Position numbers and translations under genes: made by a program. The notes below the pieces were generated by a model that was given only the letters and a program-made list of their open reading frames with translations, searched no databases and had not been told where the DNA came from. This document shows, one piece after another, positions 16,809 through 25,958 of a stretch of DNA of 64,000 nt (positions are counted from its first letter, which is position 1; each line of letters starts with the position of its first letter). The DNA comes from Arachnia propionica (lineage in GTDB: Bacteria > Actinomycetota > Actinomycetes > Propionibacteriales > Propionibacteriaceae): NCBI RefSeq assembly GCF_003859805.1, contig NZ_RQZG01000001.1, positions 372,001 through 436,000 of the forward strand, read 5' to 3'.

Positions 16809-18892
16809 TGCTCTCAGCAGAATCCAGGAAGAAGCTCCAGACCCCCGGGCTCAGACTCCCCGCCCTGGGTAGCCTGCCGATCGGCTCCCGGATCGCGCTG
16901 GTCGTGCTCGGCGTGATCGCCCTCATGGCGATCCTGGCCCCGCTGATCGCCCGCTACTCCCCCGATGCCAGCGGCCTGGTCCCCGACGAGAAGGTCCTCC
17001 AGATCGAGACCGAGATCGAGGGTGTCGGCAAACAACTGATCCCTGATCACTCGATCCCGCCGGACTCCCAGTTCTGGTTCGGCACCGACAAGGGAGGTCG
17101 TGACATCGCCTCCCGCATCATCCACGGTGCACGCGTCTCACTGACCGTCGGTCTGGCCGCCACTGGACTGGCCCTGCTGGTGGCCGCCGTGCTCGGCTCC
17201 ATCGCCGCGACGGCCCGCAAGTGGGTCTCCGAGACCCTGATGCGGGTGCTCGACGTCATCATGAGCTTCCCCGGCATCGCGCTGGCGGCCGTGATGGTCA
17301 CGGCCCTGTCCTCCCGGGTCCCGAACATCCTCGTGGTGGTCATCATCTCCATCTCCTTCCTCTACGTGCCCCAACTCACCCGAGTGGTGCGCGCCAACGT
17401 GCTCTCCCAGTTCGGTGAGGACTACGTCGCCGCATCCAAGGTGATGGGGGCCAGGACCTGGTGGATCCTCATCAAACACGTGGCACGCAACTGCCTGGCC
17501 CCGATCATGGTCTTCGCGACCGTGCTGGTGGCCGATGCCATCGTCTTCGAGGCCTCGCTGTCCTTCATCGGCACCGGCATCACCTCGGTGAACACTCCCA
17601 CCTGGGGCAACATGCTCTCCGAGGGCAAGGAACTGCTGCTGTCCGGCCACTGGTGGGTCACCTTCTTCCCCGGCATGTTCATCCTCATCACCACCTTGTG
17701 CCTCAACGTGCTCTCCGAGGGCCTCACCGACGCCCTGGCCAGCCCCCGGATCAGGGTCAAGGCCGACGTCGAGGCCGACGAGCTGGCCTCCCGGGGCGAG
17801 CGTGACGCGGTCATCGCCGCTGCCCATGCCGAGCAGGCCGTCAAGCTGCGCGAGCGGCTGGCCCTGCTGCGCTCCTCGGAGCAGGCCCGCACCGACCGCC
17901 TGGTGCTGGCGGACCCGCAGGCCAAGCCACTGCTGGAGGTCCAGAACCTCTCGATCTCCTTCCCCAGCGCCCACGGTGGCGTCCAGATCGTCGACGACGT
18001 CTCCTTCAGCGTGCGTCCCGGTGAGACGATGGGCCTGGTCGGCGAGTCCGGCTGTGGCAAGTCGATCACCTCGATGGCGGTCATGGGGCTGCTGCCGAAG
18101 ACCGCGCACGTCCAGGGCGAGATCCTGTTCGACGGTGTGAACCTGTTGACGCTGAACGATCATGAACGCAACGCGCTGCGTGGCCACGAGATGGCGATGA
18201 TCTACCAGGACGCCCTGAGCTCGCTCAACCCGTCGATGCTGATCCGCTCCCAGATGAAGCAGCTGACCAGCCGCGGCGGTACCCGCGAGGCGGCGGAACT
18301 GCTCGAGATGGTCGGGCTCGACCCGCTGCGCACCCTGCGGTCCTACCCGCACGAGCTCTCCGGCGGCCAGCGCCAGCGCGTGCTCATCGCGATGGCCCTG
18401 ACCCGCAACCCGCAGCTGGTGATCGCCGACGAGCCGACCACCGCCCTCGACGTCACCGTGCAGGCCCAGGTGGTGGAACTGCTCAACGAACTGCGCCAGG
18501 AACTCGGCTTCGCGATGGTCTTCGTCAGCCACGACCTGGCCCTGGTCGCCGAGGTGGCACACCGCATCACCGTGATGTACGCGGGCCAGGTGGTGGAGCA
18601 GGCGAACACCTCCGAGCTGCTCACCAACCCGGTGCACGAGTACACCCAGGGCCTGCTCGGAGCCGTGCTCTCCATCGAGGAGGGCGCCGGTCGGCTCCAC
18701 CAGGTGCCCGGCACCGTGCCGAGCCCCCGCGAGTTCGTGGCGGGGGACCGCTTCGCCCCACGCAGCTCGCATCCGGGCGTCGGTCTCGAGACCAAGCCCG
18801 AGCTGCTGCTGGTCGGGGGCACGACGGACCATTACTGGGCGAGCACCCCCGAGCTGCGTGAAGTGCTGAACAAGGAGGCCGCACATGACTGA
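16808..18892 (+). CDS. Fused ABC permease (DppC type) and ATPase (DppD type), sialic acid system
   Basis: A 694-residue fusion. Residues 1 to about 320 form a DppC-like permease with N-terminal TM, periplasmic segment and EAA-type loop RANVLSQFGEDYVAASKVMG. A charged linker (about 320-375) leads to a full ABC ATPase with Walker A GESGCGKS (about 415-422), signature LSGGQRQR (about 517-524) and Walker B LVIADEPTTALD. The same fusion occurs in the SatC/SiaG-type sialic acid importers, which strengthens the substrate call. The ATG at 16808 overlaps the previous stop by one base; a GTG just before it is possible. It pairs with the separate DppF-type ATPase downstream. Confidence 0.92.
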   Translation: MLSAESRKKLQTPGLRLPALGSLPIGSRIALVVLGVIALMAILAPLIARYSPDASGLVPDEKVLQIETEIEGVGKQLIPDHSIPPDSQFWFGTDKGGRDIASRIIHGARVSLTVGLAATGLALLVAAVLGSIAATARKWVSETLMRVLDVIMSFPGIALAAVMVTALSSRVPNILVVVIISISFLYVPQLTRVVRANVLSQFGEDYVAASKVMGARTWWILIKHVARNCLAPIMVFATVLVADAIVFEASLSFIGTGITSVNTPTWGNMLSEGKELLLSGHWWVTFFPGMFILITTLCLNVLSEGLTDALASPRIRVKADVEADELASRGERDAVIAAAHAEQAVKLRERLALLRSSEQARTDRLVLADPQAKPLLEVQNLSISFPSAHGGVQIVDDVSFSVRPGETMGLVGESGCGKSITSMAVMGLLPKTAHVQGEILFDGVNLLTLNDHERNALRGHEMAMIYQDALSSLNPSMLIRSQMKQLTSRGGTREAAELLEMVGLDPLRTLRSYPHELSGGQRQRVLIAMALTRNPQLVIADEPTTALDVTVQAQVVELLNELRQELGFAMVFVSHDLALVAEVAHRITVMYAGQVVEQANTSELLTNPVHEYTQGLLGAVLSIEEGAGRLHQVPGTVPSPREFVAGDRFAPRSSHPGVGLETKPELLLVGGTTDHYWASTPELREVLNKEAAHD

Positions 18893-19688
18893 GACCCCCG
18901 TCATCGAGTTGCGCAACGTGCACGTCGTCCACAAGGCGCGCACCGGCAAGCTGTTCCGTCCCGACAAGGTCCACGCCGTCAACGACGTCTCGCTGAGCGT
19001 CTCCCGCGGCGAGACCGTCGGCATCGTCGGCGAGTCCGGCTGCGGGAAGTCCACCACCGCCCGGGTGATGGTGGGGCTCCAGGCGGTCACCGGGGGAGAG
19101 ATCCTGTTCAAGGGGCAGAGGCTCGGAAGATCCGCCAAGGATCGTGCCCAGCTCGGCCGGGCGGTCTCGGTGGTCTTCCAGGACCCCGCGACGGCGCTGA
19201 ACCCTCGGCTCACGGTACGGGAGACACTGCTGGACCCGTTCCGGGTGCACGGCATCGGGGATGCCGCGTCCCGGCTCAACCGGGTCAAGGAACTGCTCTC
19301 CCTGGTGGGTCTTCCCCAGTCAGCCCTCGACGTCCTGCCCCGGCAGATCTCCGGCGGCCAACGGCAACGTGTGGCCATCGCCCGGGCGCTCGCCCTGGAA
19401 CCGGACGTCATCATCGCCGACGAGCCCACCTCCGCCCTCGACGTGTCGGTGCGCGCACAGGTGCTCAACCTGCTCACCGACCTGAAGGACCAGCTCGGTC
19501 TCGGCCTGGTCTTCATCAGCCACGACATCAACACCGTCCGTTTCATCTCGGACCGGATCGGGGTGATGCTCTTCGGCCGCATCGTGGAGATGAGCCCCAC
19601 CTCGGAGATCTTCTCCACACCCAAGGATCCATACACCAGGAAACTGCTCTCCGCAGTTCCGTCCCTGCTTCAGGAGCACACCTCATGA
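18885..19688 (+). CDS. ABC transporter ATP-binding protein, DppF type (sialic acid system)
   Basis: A 267-residue ATPase with Walker A GESGCGKST (about 49-57), Q-loop VVFQDP (about 99-104), signature ISGGQRQR (about 155-162), Walker B VIIADEPTSALD (about 175-186) and H-loop FISHD. The N-terminal extension HKARTGKLFRPDKVHAVNDV is typical of oligopeptide/dipeptide-class ATPases. The start overlaps the fused gene by eight bases and has AAGGAGG upstream. It forms the heterodimeric ATPase with the C-terminal half of the fusion protein. Its stop overlaps nanA as ATGA. Confidence 0.93.
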   Translation: MTETPVIELRNVHVVHKARTGKLFRPDKVHAVNDVSLSVSRGETVGIVGESGCGKSTTARVMVGLQAVTGGEILFKGQRLGRSAKDRAQLGRAVSVVFQDPATALNPRLTVRETLLDPFRVHGIGDAASRLNRVKELLSLVGLPQSALDVLPRQISGGQRQRVAIARALALEPDVIIADEPTSALDVSVRAQVLNLLTDLKDQLGLGLVFISHDINTVRFISDRIGVMLFGRIVEMSPTSEIFSTPKDPYTRKLLSAVPSLLQEHTS

Positions 19689-20605
19689 CAGCCTTCTCCG
19701 GCATCATCCCCCCTGTCGTCACCCCCTTGCTGCCGAGCGGGGAGATCGACCACGCCTCACTCGTCAGGGTGGTCGACCACCTGCTCGACGGTGGGGTGGA
19801 CGGTCTGTTCGTGCTCGGCTCCACGGGTGAGGTGACCTATCTCACCGACGAGGAACGCGTGGCCGTGGTCCACACCATCGCTGGCCGGGTCGCAGGTCGG
19901 GTCCCCCTGATCGTCGGCTGCATGGAGACCACCGCTCCCCGCGTGATCGACCAGGCACGACGCGTGGTCACGGCGGGTGCCGACGCGATCGTCGCCACCG
20001 CTCCGTTCTACGCCCTGAACAACGAGAAGGAGATCGCCAGGCACTTCCGCCTCATCGCGGCCGCCGTCGACGTCCCGGTGTTCGCCTACGACGTGCCGGT
20101 GCGGCTCGGCGGGGTGAAGTTGTCCCCCGAGCTGTTGGTCGAACTGGGCAGCCAGAAAGTGATCGTCGGGGTGAAGGACTCCTCCGGCAACGATGTCGCG
20201 TTCCGTCGCCTCATCGCCCTCAACAAGGCCGCTGGTTCCCCGCTCAAGGTCTTCACCGGCCACGAGCTGGTCAACGACCTGATGCTCCTGGCCGGGGCTG
20301 ATGGTCAGGTTCCCGGTTTCGCCAACGTCGACCCGGTGAGTTACCGGAAACTCGCCGATGCCTGCGCCGCCGGACGATGGGAGGAGGCCTCCCGACTCCA
20401 GGAGCAGATCAACGCCGAGTTCGAGATCGTCTTCAAGCCCACCGGACGTGGCGGTGACGGCACCGGTGTGGGAGCGTTCAAGATCGCCATGCACCTGCTC
20501 GGGGTGATCGACCACCCGACCCAGCCCGCCACCCTCGGCGAGTTCTCCGAGGCTGACATCGAGTCCGTCCGTGAGGTTCTCGTGAGCACGGGACTGCTGA
20601 GGTGA
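19685..20605 (+). CDS. nanA: N-acetylneuraminate lyase (DHDPS/NAL family)
   Basis: A 306-residue class I aldolase TIM barrel, probably cleaving N-acetylneuraminate into pyruvate and ManNAc. The carboxylate-binding motif GSTGE is at about residues 47-51, the catalytic Tyr in FAYDVP (about 136-141), and the Schiff-base Lys in GVKDSSGN (about 161-168). Other family members (dihydrodipicolinate synthase, KDG aldolase) have similar motifs; the NAL call rests mainly on the nanE gene overlapping it and the SatABCD-type transporter before it. It overlaps both neighbours by four bases (ATGA, GTGA), so translation is coupled. Confidence 0.85.
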   Translation: MTAFSGIIPPVVTPLLPSGEIDHASLVRVVDHLLDGGVDGLFVLGSTGEVTYLTDEERVAVVHTIAGRVAGRVPLIVGCMETTAPRVIDQARRVVTAGADAIVATAPFYALNNEKEIARHFRLIAAAVDVPVFAYDVPVRLGGVKLSPELLVELGSQKVIVGVKDSSGNDVAFRRLIALNKAAGSPLKVFTGHELVNDLMLLAGADGQVPGFANVDPVSYRKLADACAAGRWEEASRLQEQINAEFEIVFKPTGRGGDGTGVGAFKIAMHLLGVIDHPTQPATLGEFSEADIESVREVLVSTGLLR

Positions 20606-21282
20606 CCGGCACGCTCGAGGCCCTCAAGGGCCGCCTGGTGGTCTCCTGCCAGGCCTACCCCGGTGAACCGATGCGTCACGCGGAGACGATGGCACGGATC
20701 GCCCAGGCCTGCGTCCTCGGCGGGGCCGCCGCCATCCGGGTCCAGGGCATCGAGGACATCAGGGCCACCACTGCCGTGGTCGACGTCCCGGTGATCGGAC
20801 TCTGGAAGGACGGCGCCGAAGGGGTCTACATCACCCCGACGCTGCGGCACGCGCTGGCCTGTGCCGAGGCCGGGGCCCGGATCGTGGCCATCGACGCCAC
20901 CTCCCGGCCCCGCCCGGACGGCTCGACCTTCGCCGAGATCGTCAGGGGGCTCAAGGAGGCTCACCCGAAGGTGCTGGTGATGGCCGACTGCGGCAGTCTG
21001 GAGGACTGCCTCCGGGCCGAGACGGACGGGGCCGACATCATCGGCACCACCTTGGCCGGGTACTCGGGTGAGCGCCCGAAGACCGACGGCCCTGACCTCG
21101 AGCTGGCCCGGCAGGCCGTTGCGGCCTGCCGGAGACCGGTCATCGTGGAGGGGCGGGTCCACACCCTCGACCAGGCCCGGGCCGTGATGGCGACCGGGGC
21201 CTGGGCGGTGTGCGTCGGCACCGCCATCACCCATCCGAGCAGTATCACGGGATGGTTCGCCGCCGCCGTTCAGGGTTCCTGA
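20602..21282 (+). CDS. nanE: N-acetylmannosamine-6-phosphate 2-epimerase
   Basis: A 226-residue NanE TIM barrel that converts ManNAc-6-phosphate to GlcNAc-6-phosphate. Recognised by LVVSCQAYPGEPM (about 12-24), the loop GLWKDGAEGVYITPTL (about 67-82, with the catalytic Lys), IDATSRPRPDG (about 96-106), MADCGSLED and GTTLAGYSG (about 147-155). The GTG overlaps the nanA stop. It requires a ManNAc kinase, which is not in this operon; nagA and nagB are not in the window either. Confidence 0.95.
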   Translation: MTGTLEALKGRLVVSCQAYPGEPMRHAETMARIAQACVLGGAAAIRVQGIEDIRATTAVVDVPVIGLWKDGAEGVYITPTLRHALACAEAGARIVAIDATSRPRPDGSTFAEIVRGLKEAHPKVLVMADCGSLEDCLRAETDGADIIGTTLAGYSGERPKTDGPDLELARQAVAACRRPVIVEGRVHTLDQARAVMATGAWAVCVGTAITHPSSITGWFAAAVQGS

Positions 21283-21305
21283 ACCCACCCGCCGAGGGTG
21301 ATGGG

Positions 21306-21311
21306 TAGTCT
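21306..21311 (+). promoter_or_regulatory. -10 box for leaderless start at 21319
   Basis: TAGTCT ends seven bases before the ATG at 21319. This makes the ATG at 21319 a leaderless start and separates this gene pair transcriptionally from nanE, which ends 36 bases upstream. Confidence 0.7.
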
Positions 21312-21318
21312 CGGGTGC

Positions 21319-22086
21319 ATGGAGACAGCACTTGCCACCCACGGCTTGGTGAAGCGTTTCGGCGCAACCCTCGCCGTGGACAACCTCGACCTGCGGATCC
21401 CCGGCGGTCATGTGTTCGGTCTCGTCGGCCCCAACGGGGCCGGCAAGACCACCGCCATGTCCATGATCTGCGGTCTGCTCCGGCCTGACCACGGTCGTGT
21501 GACGGTGCTCGGTCACGACGTGTGGCGGGACCCGATCGGGGCCAAGGCCCATTTCGGGGTCCTCCCGGACAGCATGCTGCTGTTCGACCGGCTGAGTGGC
21601 GTGGAGCTGCTGCGCTACAACGGGAGGCTTCGCGGTCTACCGCGCGACCTGGTCGAACAACGGGCCGGTGAACTGCTCCACGTGCTGGGACTCGCCGAGG
21701 ACGCCAACAAGGTCGTCGCCGACTACTCGGCAGGGATGACGAAGAAGATCTCCCTGGCCTGCGCACTCATCCATGCGCCCCGGCTGCTGATCCTCGATGA
21801 GCCCCTCGAGGCCGTCGATCCCGTCTCCGGACAGGTGATCCGTACCCTGCTGCGGGACTACGCCCGAGGTGGCGGTGCCGTGCTGCTGTCCAGCCACGTC
21901 ATGGAGCTGGTGGAGAACCTGTGCGACGGGGTCGGGATCATGGCAGGTGGTCGGCTGCTGCTGACGGGCACCGTCGCCCAGGTGCGCGGTGACTCGACGC
22001 TGCAGGACCGGTTCGTCGAACTCGTCGGTCAGGGCCGCATCCCCGGGGAGGAGACACTGCAGTGGTTGCGACGCTCCTCGCTGTGA
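21319..22086 (+). CDS. ABC-2 type exporter ATP-binding protein
   Basis: A 255-residue CcmA/NatA-type ATPase with Walker A GPNGAGKTT (about 41-49), a divergent signature YSAGMTKK (about 137-144), Walker B LLILDEPLEAVD (about 156-167) and H-loop LLSSHVMELVE. It uses GMTKK where most ATPases have GQ.qR, as often seen in ABC-2 exporters. The start at 21319 fits a leaderless promoter; an ATG at 21301 and a GTG at 21298 in the same frame are alternatives. It overlaps the membrane partner by 25 bases. The exported substrate is not evident. Confidence 0.87.
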   Translation: METALATHGLVKRFGATLAVDNLDLRIPGGHVFGLVGPNGAGKTTAMSMICGLLRPDHGRVTVLGHDVWRDPIGAKAHFGVLPDSMLLFDRLSGVELLRYNGRLRGLPRDLVEQRAGELLHVLGLAEDANKVVADYSAGMTKKISLACALIHAPRLLILDEPLEAVDPVSGQVIRTLLRDYARGGGAVLLSSHVMELVENLCDGVGIMAGGRLLLTGTVAQVRGDSTLQDRFVELVGQGRIPGEETLQWLRRSSL

Positions 22087-23651
22087 GACTCCGGTCCCAA
22101 CTGAGGGCCCTGACCTCCAACGTGGCCTCGGCGGTCGGTGTCGGCATCCTGGCCCTGATGATGCTTCCCGGGATCGTGGCGCTCACCGTCGGTCTGCTGC
22201 TCACCGGTTCGATCCCCGAGTGGCGGCCGGTCGCGATGGTCCTGGCAGGAACAACCGTCGTCACGGTGTGGTTGCTCGGCTCGGTGATCTTCTTCGCCAT
22301 GGATGACTCCCTGGCCCCGTCCCGGCTGAGTCTGCTGCCCCTGCGGCCCGGGCAGCTGTCGCTCCCCCTGGTGCTCACCGATCTGGCCACCCTGCCCGGG
22401 ATCTTCACCCTCATCGTCAGCATCGGCCTGATCGGTGGCTGGGCGACGGGCACCGCAGAACTGCTGGCGGCCGTCGTCATGACTCCCCTCGGCCTGCTCA
22501 CCGGCCTGGTCTCGGGCCGCATCCTGGTCACCGCGTTGGGGAGGATCCTCAACAACCGGCGCTCCCGGGACGTGATGTACGTCGTCATCGTCCTCCTCTT
22601 CGTGGCACTGGCATGGCTGCCCTCCCTGCTCGCCTCCTCCCGGGGGATCACCTTCGAGCTCTCCCCGGCCGGATTCGCCCCGATGGCCGATCTGCTCGCC
22701 TGGACCCCTCTCGGTGCCCCCTGGGCACTCCCCGGTGCCGTCGCGGTGGGAGCCTGGGGAACGGCCGGGGCCCAGCTGCTCGTGACGGTCTCCTTCCTGG
22801 CCGTGCTGTGGGTGGTGTGGACGTGGCAGCTCGGGCGGAGCCTGGTCTCACCGCTTCCCAGTTCGGGGGCGGCCGAGGAACAGGTCTCCTGGCCCTGGCT
22901 CGATCGGCTCCTGCCCGGCTCCCCCGCAGGGACCGTCGCCGCACGGATCCTGCGGCAGTACCGGCGGGATCCCAGACGGTTCCTCTCCCTCATCATGATC
23001 TCGCTGCTGCCACTGTTCGTGATCCTCGTGCAGCAGGGCACGTCGGAGCTTCCCCTGGGCCCGGCACTGCCGTGGCTGGTCGTGACGCTGGTGACCTGGG
23101 TCTCCGGTCTGGGATGTCTGCAGGACACCTCCTACGACGGCTCGGCCCTGTGGACGCACGCCGTCTCGGGGATCCGGGGCCGTGACGACCGACTCGGACG
23201 GTTGATCGGCAACGCGGTACTGCTGTGTCCCAGCCTCTGCCTCACGGCAGTGGTCGCCGTCTGGGCGACCGACCAGTGGGCGGTGCTCCCGGCACTGCTG
23301 GGCCTGGGCTCGATGGTGCTGCTGATCGGGGCGGGGATCGGTCTGTTCGTCTCGGTCTTCCTCACCGGCACCCTGCCCCCGCCGGGCAGCAGCCCCTTCG
23401 CCTCCAGCATGAAGGGTCAGGGCTCCGCCTTCCTGGCGGTGCTGCTGCACTCACTGTGCCTGTCGGTGGTCCTCGCGCTGTGCGTGCTGCTGGTGCTCGG
23501 GCTGAGGGGTGCACCGTGGCTCGGCTGGGTGTACCTCGTCGTGGGACCTCTGGTGGGAGGCGTGGCGGCCCACGGCCTGTGTCGCTGGGCCGGTCGATGC
23601 CTCGATCAGCGCTGGCCGGAACTGGTCCACGCGGTGACCTACGAGAAGTAG
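22062..23651 (+). CDS. ABC-2 type exporter membrane protein
   Basis: A 529-residue, very hydrophobic protein with about 12 predicted membrane segments in two groups separated by a soluble linker near residues 255-310. It has no ATPase motif and is the permease partner of the preceding gene, which it overlaps by 25 bases with a GGGGAGGAG site before the GTG. The family is an actinobacterial ABC-2-like transporter with poorly known substrates; efflux of a lipid, peptide or drug is possible. It ends four bases from the convergent small membrane protein. Confidence 0.8.
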   Translation: MVATLLAVRLRSQLRALTSNVASAVGVGILALMMLPGIVALTVGLLLTGSIPEWRPVAMVLAGTTVVTVWLLGSVIFFAMDDSLAPSRLSLLPLRPGQLSLPLVLTDLATLPGIFTLIVSIGLIGGWATGTAELLAAVVMTPLGLLTGLVSGRILVTALGRILNNRRSRDVMYVVIVLLFVALAWLPSLLASSRGITFELSPAGFAPMADLLAWTPLGAPWALPGAVAVGAWGTAGAQLLVTVSFLAVLWVVWTWQLGRSLVSPLPSSGAAEEQVSWPWLDRLLPGSPAGTVAARILRQYRRDPRRFLSLIMISLLPLFVILVQQGTSELPLGPALPWLVVTLVTWVSGLGCLQDTSYDGSALWTHAVSGIRGRDDRLGRLIGNAVLLCPSLCLTAVVAVWATDQWAVLPALLGLGSMVLLIGAGIGLFVSVFLTGTLPPPGSSPFASSMKGQGSAFLAVLLHSLCLSVVLALCVLLVLGLRGAPWLGWVYLVVGPLVGGVAAHGLCRWAGRCLDQRWPELVHAVTYEK

Positions 23652-23655
23652 CCCG

Positions 23656-23871
23656 TCAGGCCATCATCTGCGTGCCGACCAGCGCCAGGTAGAACATCCG
23701 CGCCAGGAAGAACACCCCGACGGCGATCCCGACGGCGATGAGGGGAACCAGGGCCCGCTGCCACTTCTTCCAGCGGGTGGACGGCACGGCCTGGGGGCCC
23801 CAGACGCCGACTGCGGGCTGCGCACGCAGCGGGGTCCGGGCGTTGAGATTGAGGTCGGACGTCTTTCGCAC
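23656..23871 (-). CDS. Small single-span membrane protein
   Basis: A 71-residue protein with a polar, basic N-terminal half (about 1-40) and one hydrophobic segment WQRALVPLIAVGIAVGVFFL (about 37-56), then a short tail. I do not recognise a family. The GTG at 23871 is favoured because the -10 hexamer TAGACT (23878-23883, minus strand) ends six bases before it, the spacing seen at other leaderless genes here; the GTG one codon earlier would be only three bases from the -10. It lies directly downstream of the MetE-like gene. Confidence 0.6.
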   Translation of the reverse strand: MRKTSDLNLNARTPLRAQPAVGVWGPQAVPSTRWKKWQRALVPLIAVGIAVGVFFLARMFYLALVGTQMMA

Positions 23872-23877
23872 CACGGC

Positions 23878-23883
23878 AGTCTA
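23878..23883 (-). promoter_or_regulatory. -10 box whose first three bases are the stop codon of the upstream gene
   Basis: TAGACT on the minus strand precedes the GTG at 23871 by six bases. Its TAG (23881-23883) is the stop codon of the MetE-like gene, so stop codon and -10 element share the same bases. Confidence 0.55.
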
Positions 23884-24855
23884 GTCCTCGACCAGGTTCT
23901 CGGGTGCGAGTCGGGCGGCCTCGCGGAGTGACTCGAGCTGACGAGGGATGTCAGGGATGCGCCAGCCCGCCATCCCGCAGGCCGTCGTCAACACGACCTG
24001 CCTGACCACCGCCGCCGTCCCCAGCTCCAGGGGACGCAGCACTCGCAGGGTCTCCGCCAGTACCGCATCGATCGGCTGCACCCTCCCTGATGCGGTGTCG
24101 ACCACGCCGAGTGCCAGGTTCCCTCCGCCCTGCGCCCATTCGACGAGGCGGTCGATGCCGGCGCCACGGAACAGGCGGGAGTCAACCGCAGCCGTGCGGA
24201 ACCCGGCCCGCTCGGCCGTGACCAACCAGTCGCCCGGGGCACAGCAGTGGAGCCACGCACCGTCCCTGAACGGGGCGAGGGCCGCCGTCAGATCGTCCCG
24301 GTGCACGGCCCGGTGCCGGCTGAACCCCGAGGAGGTGTCGATGTCGCCCTGCCCGACTGCGACCAGCATCGGTTCGTCGACCTGCAGGATCACCTCGACC
24401 CCGGGAAGTCGACGTGCCAGCTCGGCCCGCAGCCGCGCCCACCCCTCGTGGAGGGCTTGGGCCACCTCGTCGCGGGCCCCGTGATCGGCGAGCAGCCGGT
24501 CCCCGTTCGGCCGTTCCACGGTGGCTGCCAGGGTCCACGGTCCCGCGAGTGCGATCTTGAGGGGACCGGGGAATCCCTGGAGCAGTTCCTCGGCGTCATC
24601 CAGGTCCCGTCGCCACTGTGCCCGGGCCCGTCGGTGATCCGCTCCCGTACCGTGGATCAGTCGCCACCCTGCCGGTTGCAGATCGAAGCCGAGGTCGTCG
24701 ATCACCCCGAGGGCCCGACCGATCATGTCGGACCCGATGCCCCGGTCGGGCAGCTCCGGCCAGGGCAGTGGGTCGGGCAGCAGCTCCGTCATCGCGGTCA
24801 GGGCACCACGGAAGTCGTCACCCGGCAGGGACCCAGCCGCCGTGACCCGGATCAC
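23881..24855 (-). CDS. MetE C-terminal-like (cobalamin-independent methionine synthase / UROD-fold) protein
   Basis: A 324-residue single-domain relative of the catalytic half of MetE. The opening AAGSLPGDD, the acidic LQVDEPML (about 158-165), the zinc-ligand pair in WLHCCAPGD (about 199-207) and the second zinc-site cysteine in TTACGMAG (about 288-295) match the family. It lacks the N-terminal folate-binding half of full MetE, as do archaeal MetE and the homologous gene found near trmU in many actinobacteria; its methyl donor is unknown. The GTG overlaps the mnmA stop by four bases. Order cysteine desulfurase, mnmA, this gene is conserved in mycobacteria and relatives. Confidence 0.85.
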   Translation of the reverse strand: MIRVTAAGSLPGDDFRGALTAMTELLPDPLPWPELPDRGIGSDMIGRALGVIDDLGFDLQPAGWRLIHGTGADHRRARAQWRRDLDDAEELLQGFPGPLKIALAGPWTLAATVERPNGDRLLADHGARDEVAQALHEGWARLRAELARRLPGVEVILQVDEPMLVAVGQGDIDTSSGFSRHRAVHRDDLTAALAPFRDGAWLHCCAPGDWLVTAERAGFRTAAVDSRLFRGAGIDRLVEWAQGGGNLALGVVDTASGRVQPIDAVLAETLRVLRPLELGTAAVVRQVVLTTACGMAGWRIPDIPRQLESLREAARLAPENLVED

Positions 24856-25922
24856 CGGGCGCTCCTGATGATCGCGGAACCGACCACACGGGTACCGTCG
24901 AAGAACACCATCGACTGCCCCGGTGCCACCCCCTGGGTGGGGTCGTCCAGGGTGACCCTCACCCCCTCATCGGTGGGTTCGATGAGTCCCGGCAGCGCTG
25001 CCCCGTGGGCCCGGTACTGCACCTGGCCGTGCAGGGGCCCGGTGAGCGGTGCCTGTGTCCAGGTGACCCGGATCCCGTCGAGGAGACGGGCGGCCAGGGC
25101 CTCACGGGGCCCGACGACCACGGTGTTCGAAGCGGGTTCGATCCGGAGCACGTAGCGTGGCCGCCCGTCCGGGGCGGGCACCCCGAGGTCCAGTCCACGC
25201 CGCTGGCCGACGGTGAAACCGTGGTGCCCCCGGTGTGAACCGAGCCGTGTGCCCGCCTCATCGACGACCGGACCGACCTGTTCCCCGAGATGCTCCCTCA
25301 GGAAACCCTGGGTGTCACCATCGGGAATGAAACAGATGTCGTAGGAGTCCGGTTTGGTGGCCACCCTGAGGCCGAGTGCCGCGGCCTCGGCCCGAACCTC
25401 GGGTTTGGGGGTGTCGGCCAGGGGGAACAGGCTGTGACGCAGCTGCTCCTGTTGCAGGACTCCCAGCACGTAGGACTGGTCCTTGCGTGGGTCACCGGCG
25501 CGGTGGAGCTCGACCTCACCCTGGTTGATCTCGAGCCGGGCGTAGTGACCTGTGGCGACCGCGTCGAAGCCCAGGGCCAGACCACGCTCCAGCACGGCTT
25601 CGAACTTGATGCGTTCGTTGCACCTCAGACACGGGTTGGGGGTGCGACCCTCGCGGTACTCGGCGACGAAGTCCGCCACCACGGCGTCCTGGAACTCCTC
25701 GGAGAAGTCCCACACGTAGAAGGGGATGTCGAGGAGGTCGGCGGCGCGTCGGGCATCGTGGGCGTCCTCCAGGGAGCAGCATCCTCTGGAGCCCTCCCGA
25801 TAGGGCTGCGGGTTGCGGTTGAGGGCCAGGTGGACCCCGGTCACCTCGTGCCCGGCCGCGACGAGACGTGCAGCGGCAACGGCGGAGTCCACCCCACCTG
25901 ACATGGCGGCCAGCACCTTCAT
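24852..25922 (-). CDS. mnmA: tRNA 2-thiouridylase MnmA (TrmU)
   Basis: A 356-residue tRNA-specific 2-thiolase that makes s2U34 in Lys, Glu and Gln tRNAs. The N-terminus holds the PP-loop [10 protein letters not shown] (about 9-18). The catalytic cysteines are in [12 protein letters not shown] (first Cys about 95) and CFIPDGD (about 190-196). The start at 25922 follows AAGGAGGGG; starts 18-24 bases upstream would add a tail unlike the family. It lies 36 bases after a cysteine desulfurase gene that likely supplies its sulfur, and overlaps the MetE-like gene. Confidence 0.95.
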   Translation of the reverse strand: MKVLAAMSGGVDSAVAAARLVAAGHEVTGVHLALNRNPQPYREGSRGCCSLEDAHDARRAADLLDIPFYVWDFSEEFQDAVVADFVAEYREGRTPNPCLRCNERIKFEAVLERGLALGFDAVATGHYARLEINQGEVELHRAGDPRKDQSYVLGVLQQEQLRHSLFPLADTPKPEVRAEAAALGLRVATKPDSYDICFIPDGDTQGFLREHLGEQVGPVVDEAGTRLGSHRGHHGFTVGQRRGLDLGVPAPDGRPRYVLRIEPASNTVVVGPREALAARLLDGIRVTWTQAPLTGPLHGQVQYRAHGAALPGLIEPTDEGVRVTLDDPTQGVAPGQSMVFFDGTRVVGSAIIRSAR

Positions 25923-25958
25923 CCGGCTCCCCTCCTTCATGGGCACAGGCCCTGGATT

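Noticed and set aside
21276-21292. GGGTTC/GAACCC repeat after nanE as a terminator
   Set aside because: The arms are separated by only two bases, so a hairpin cannot form well.
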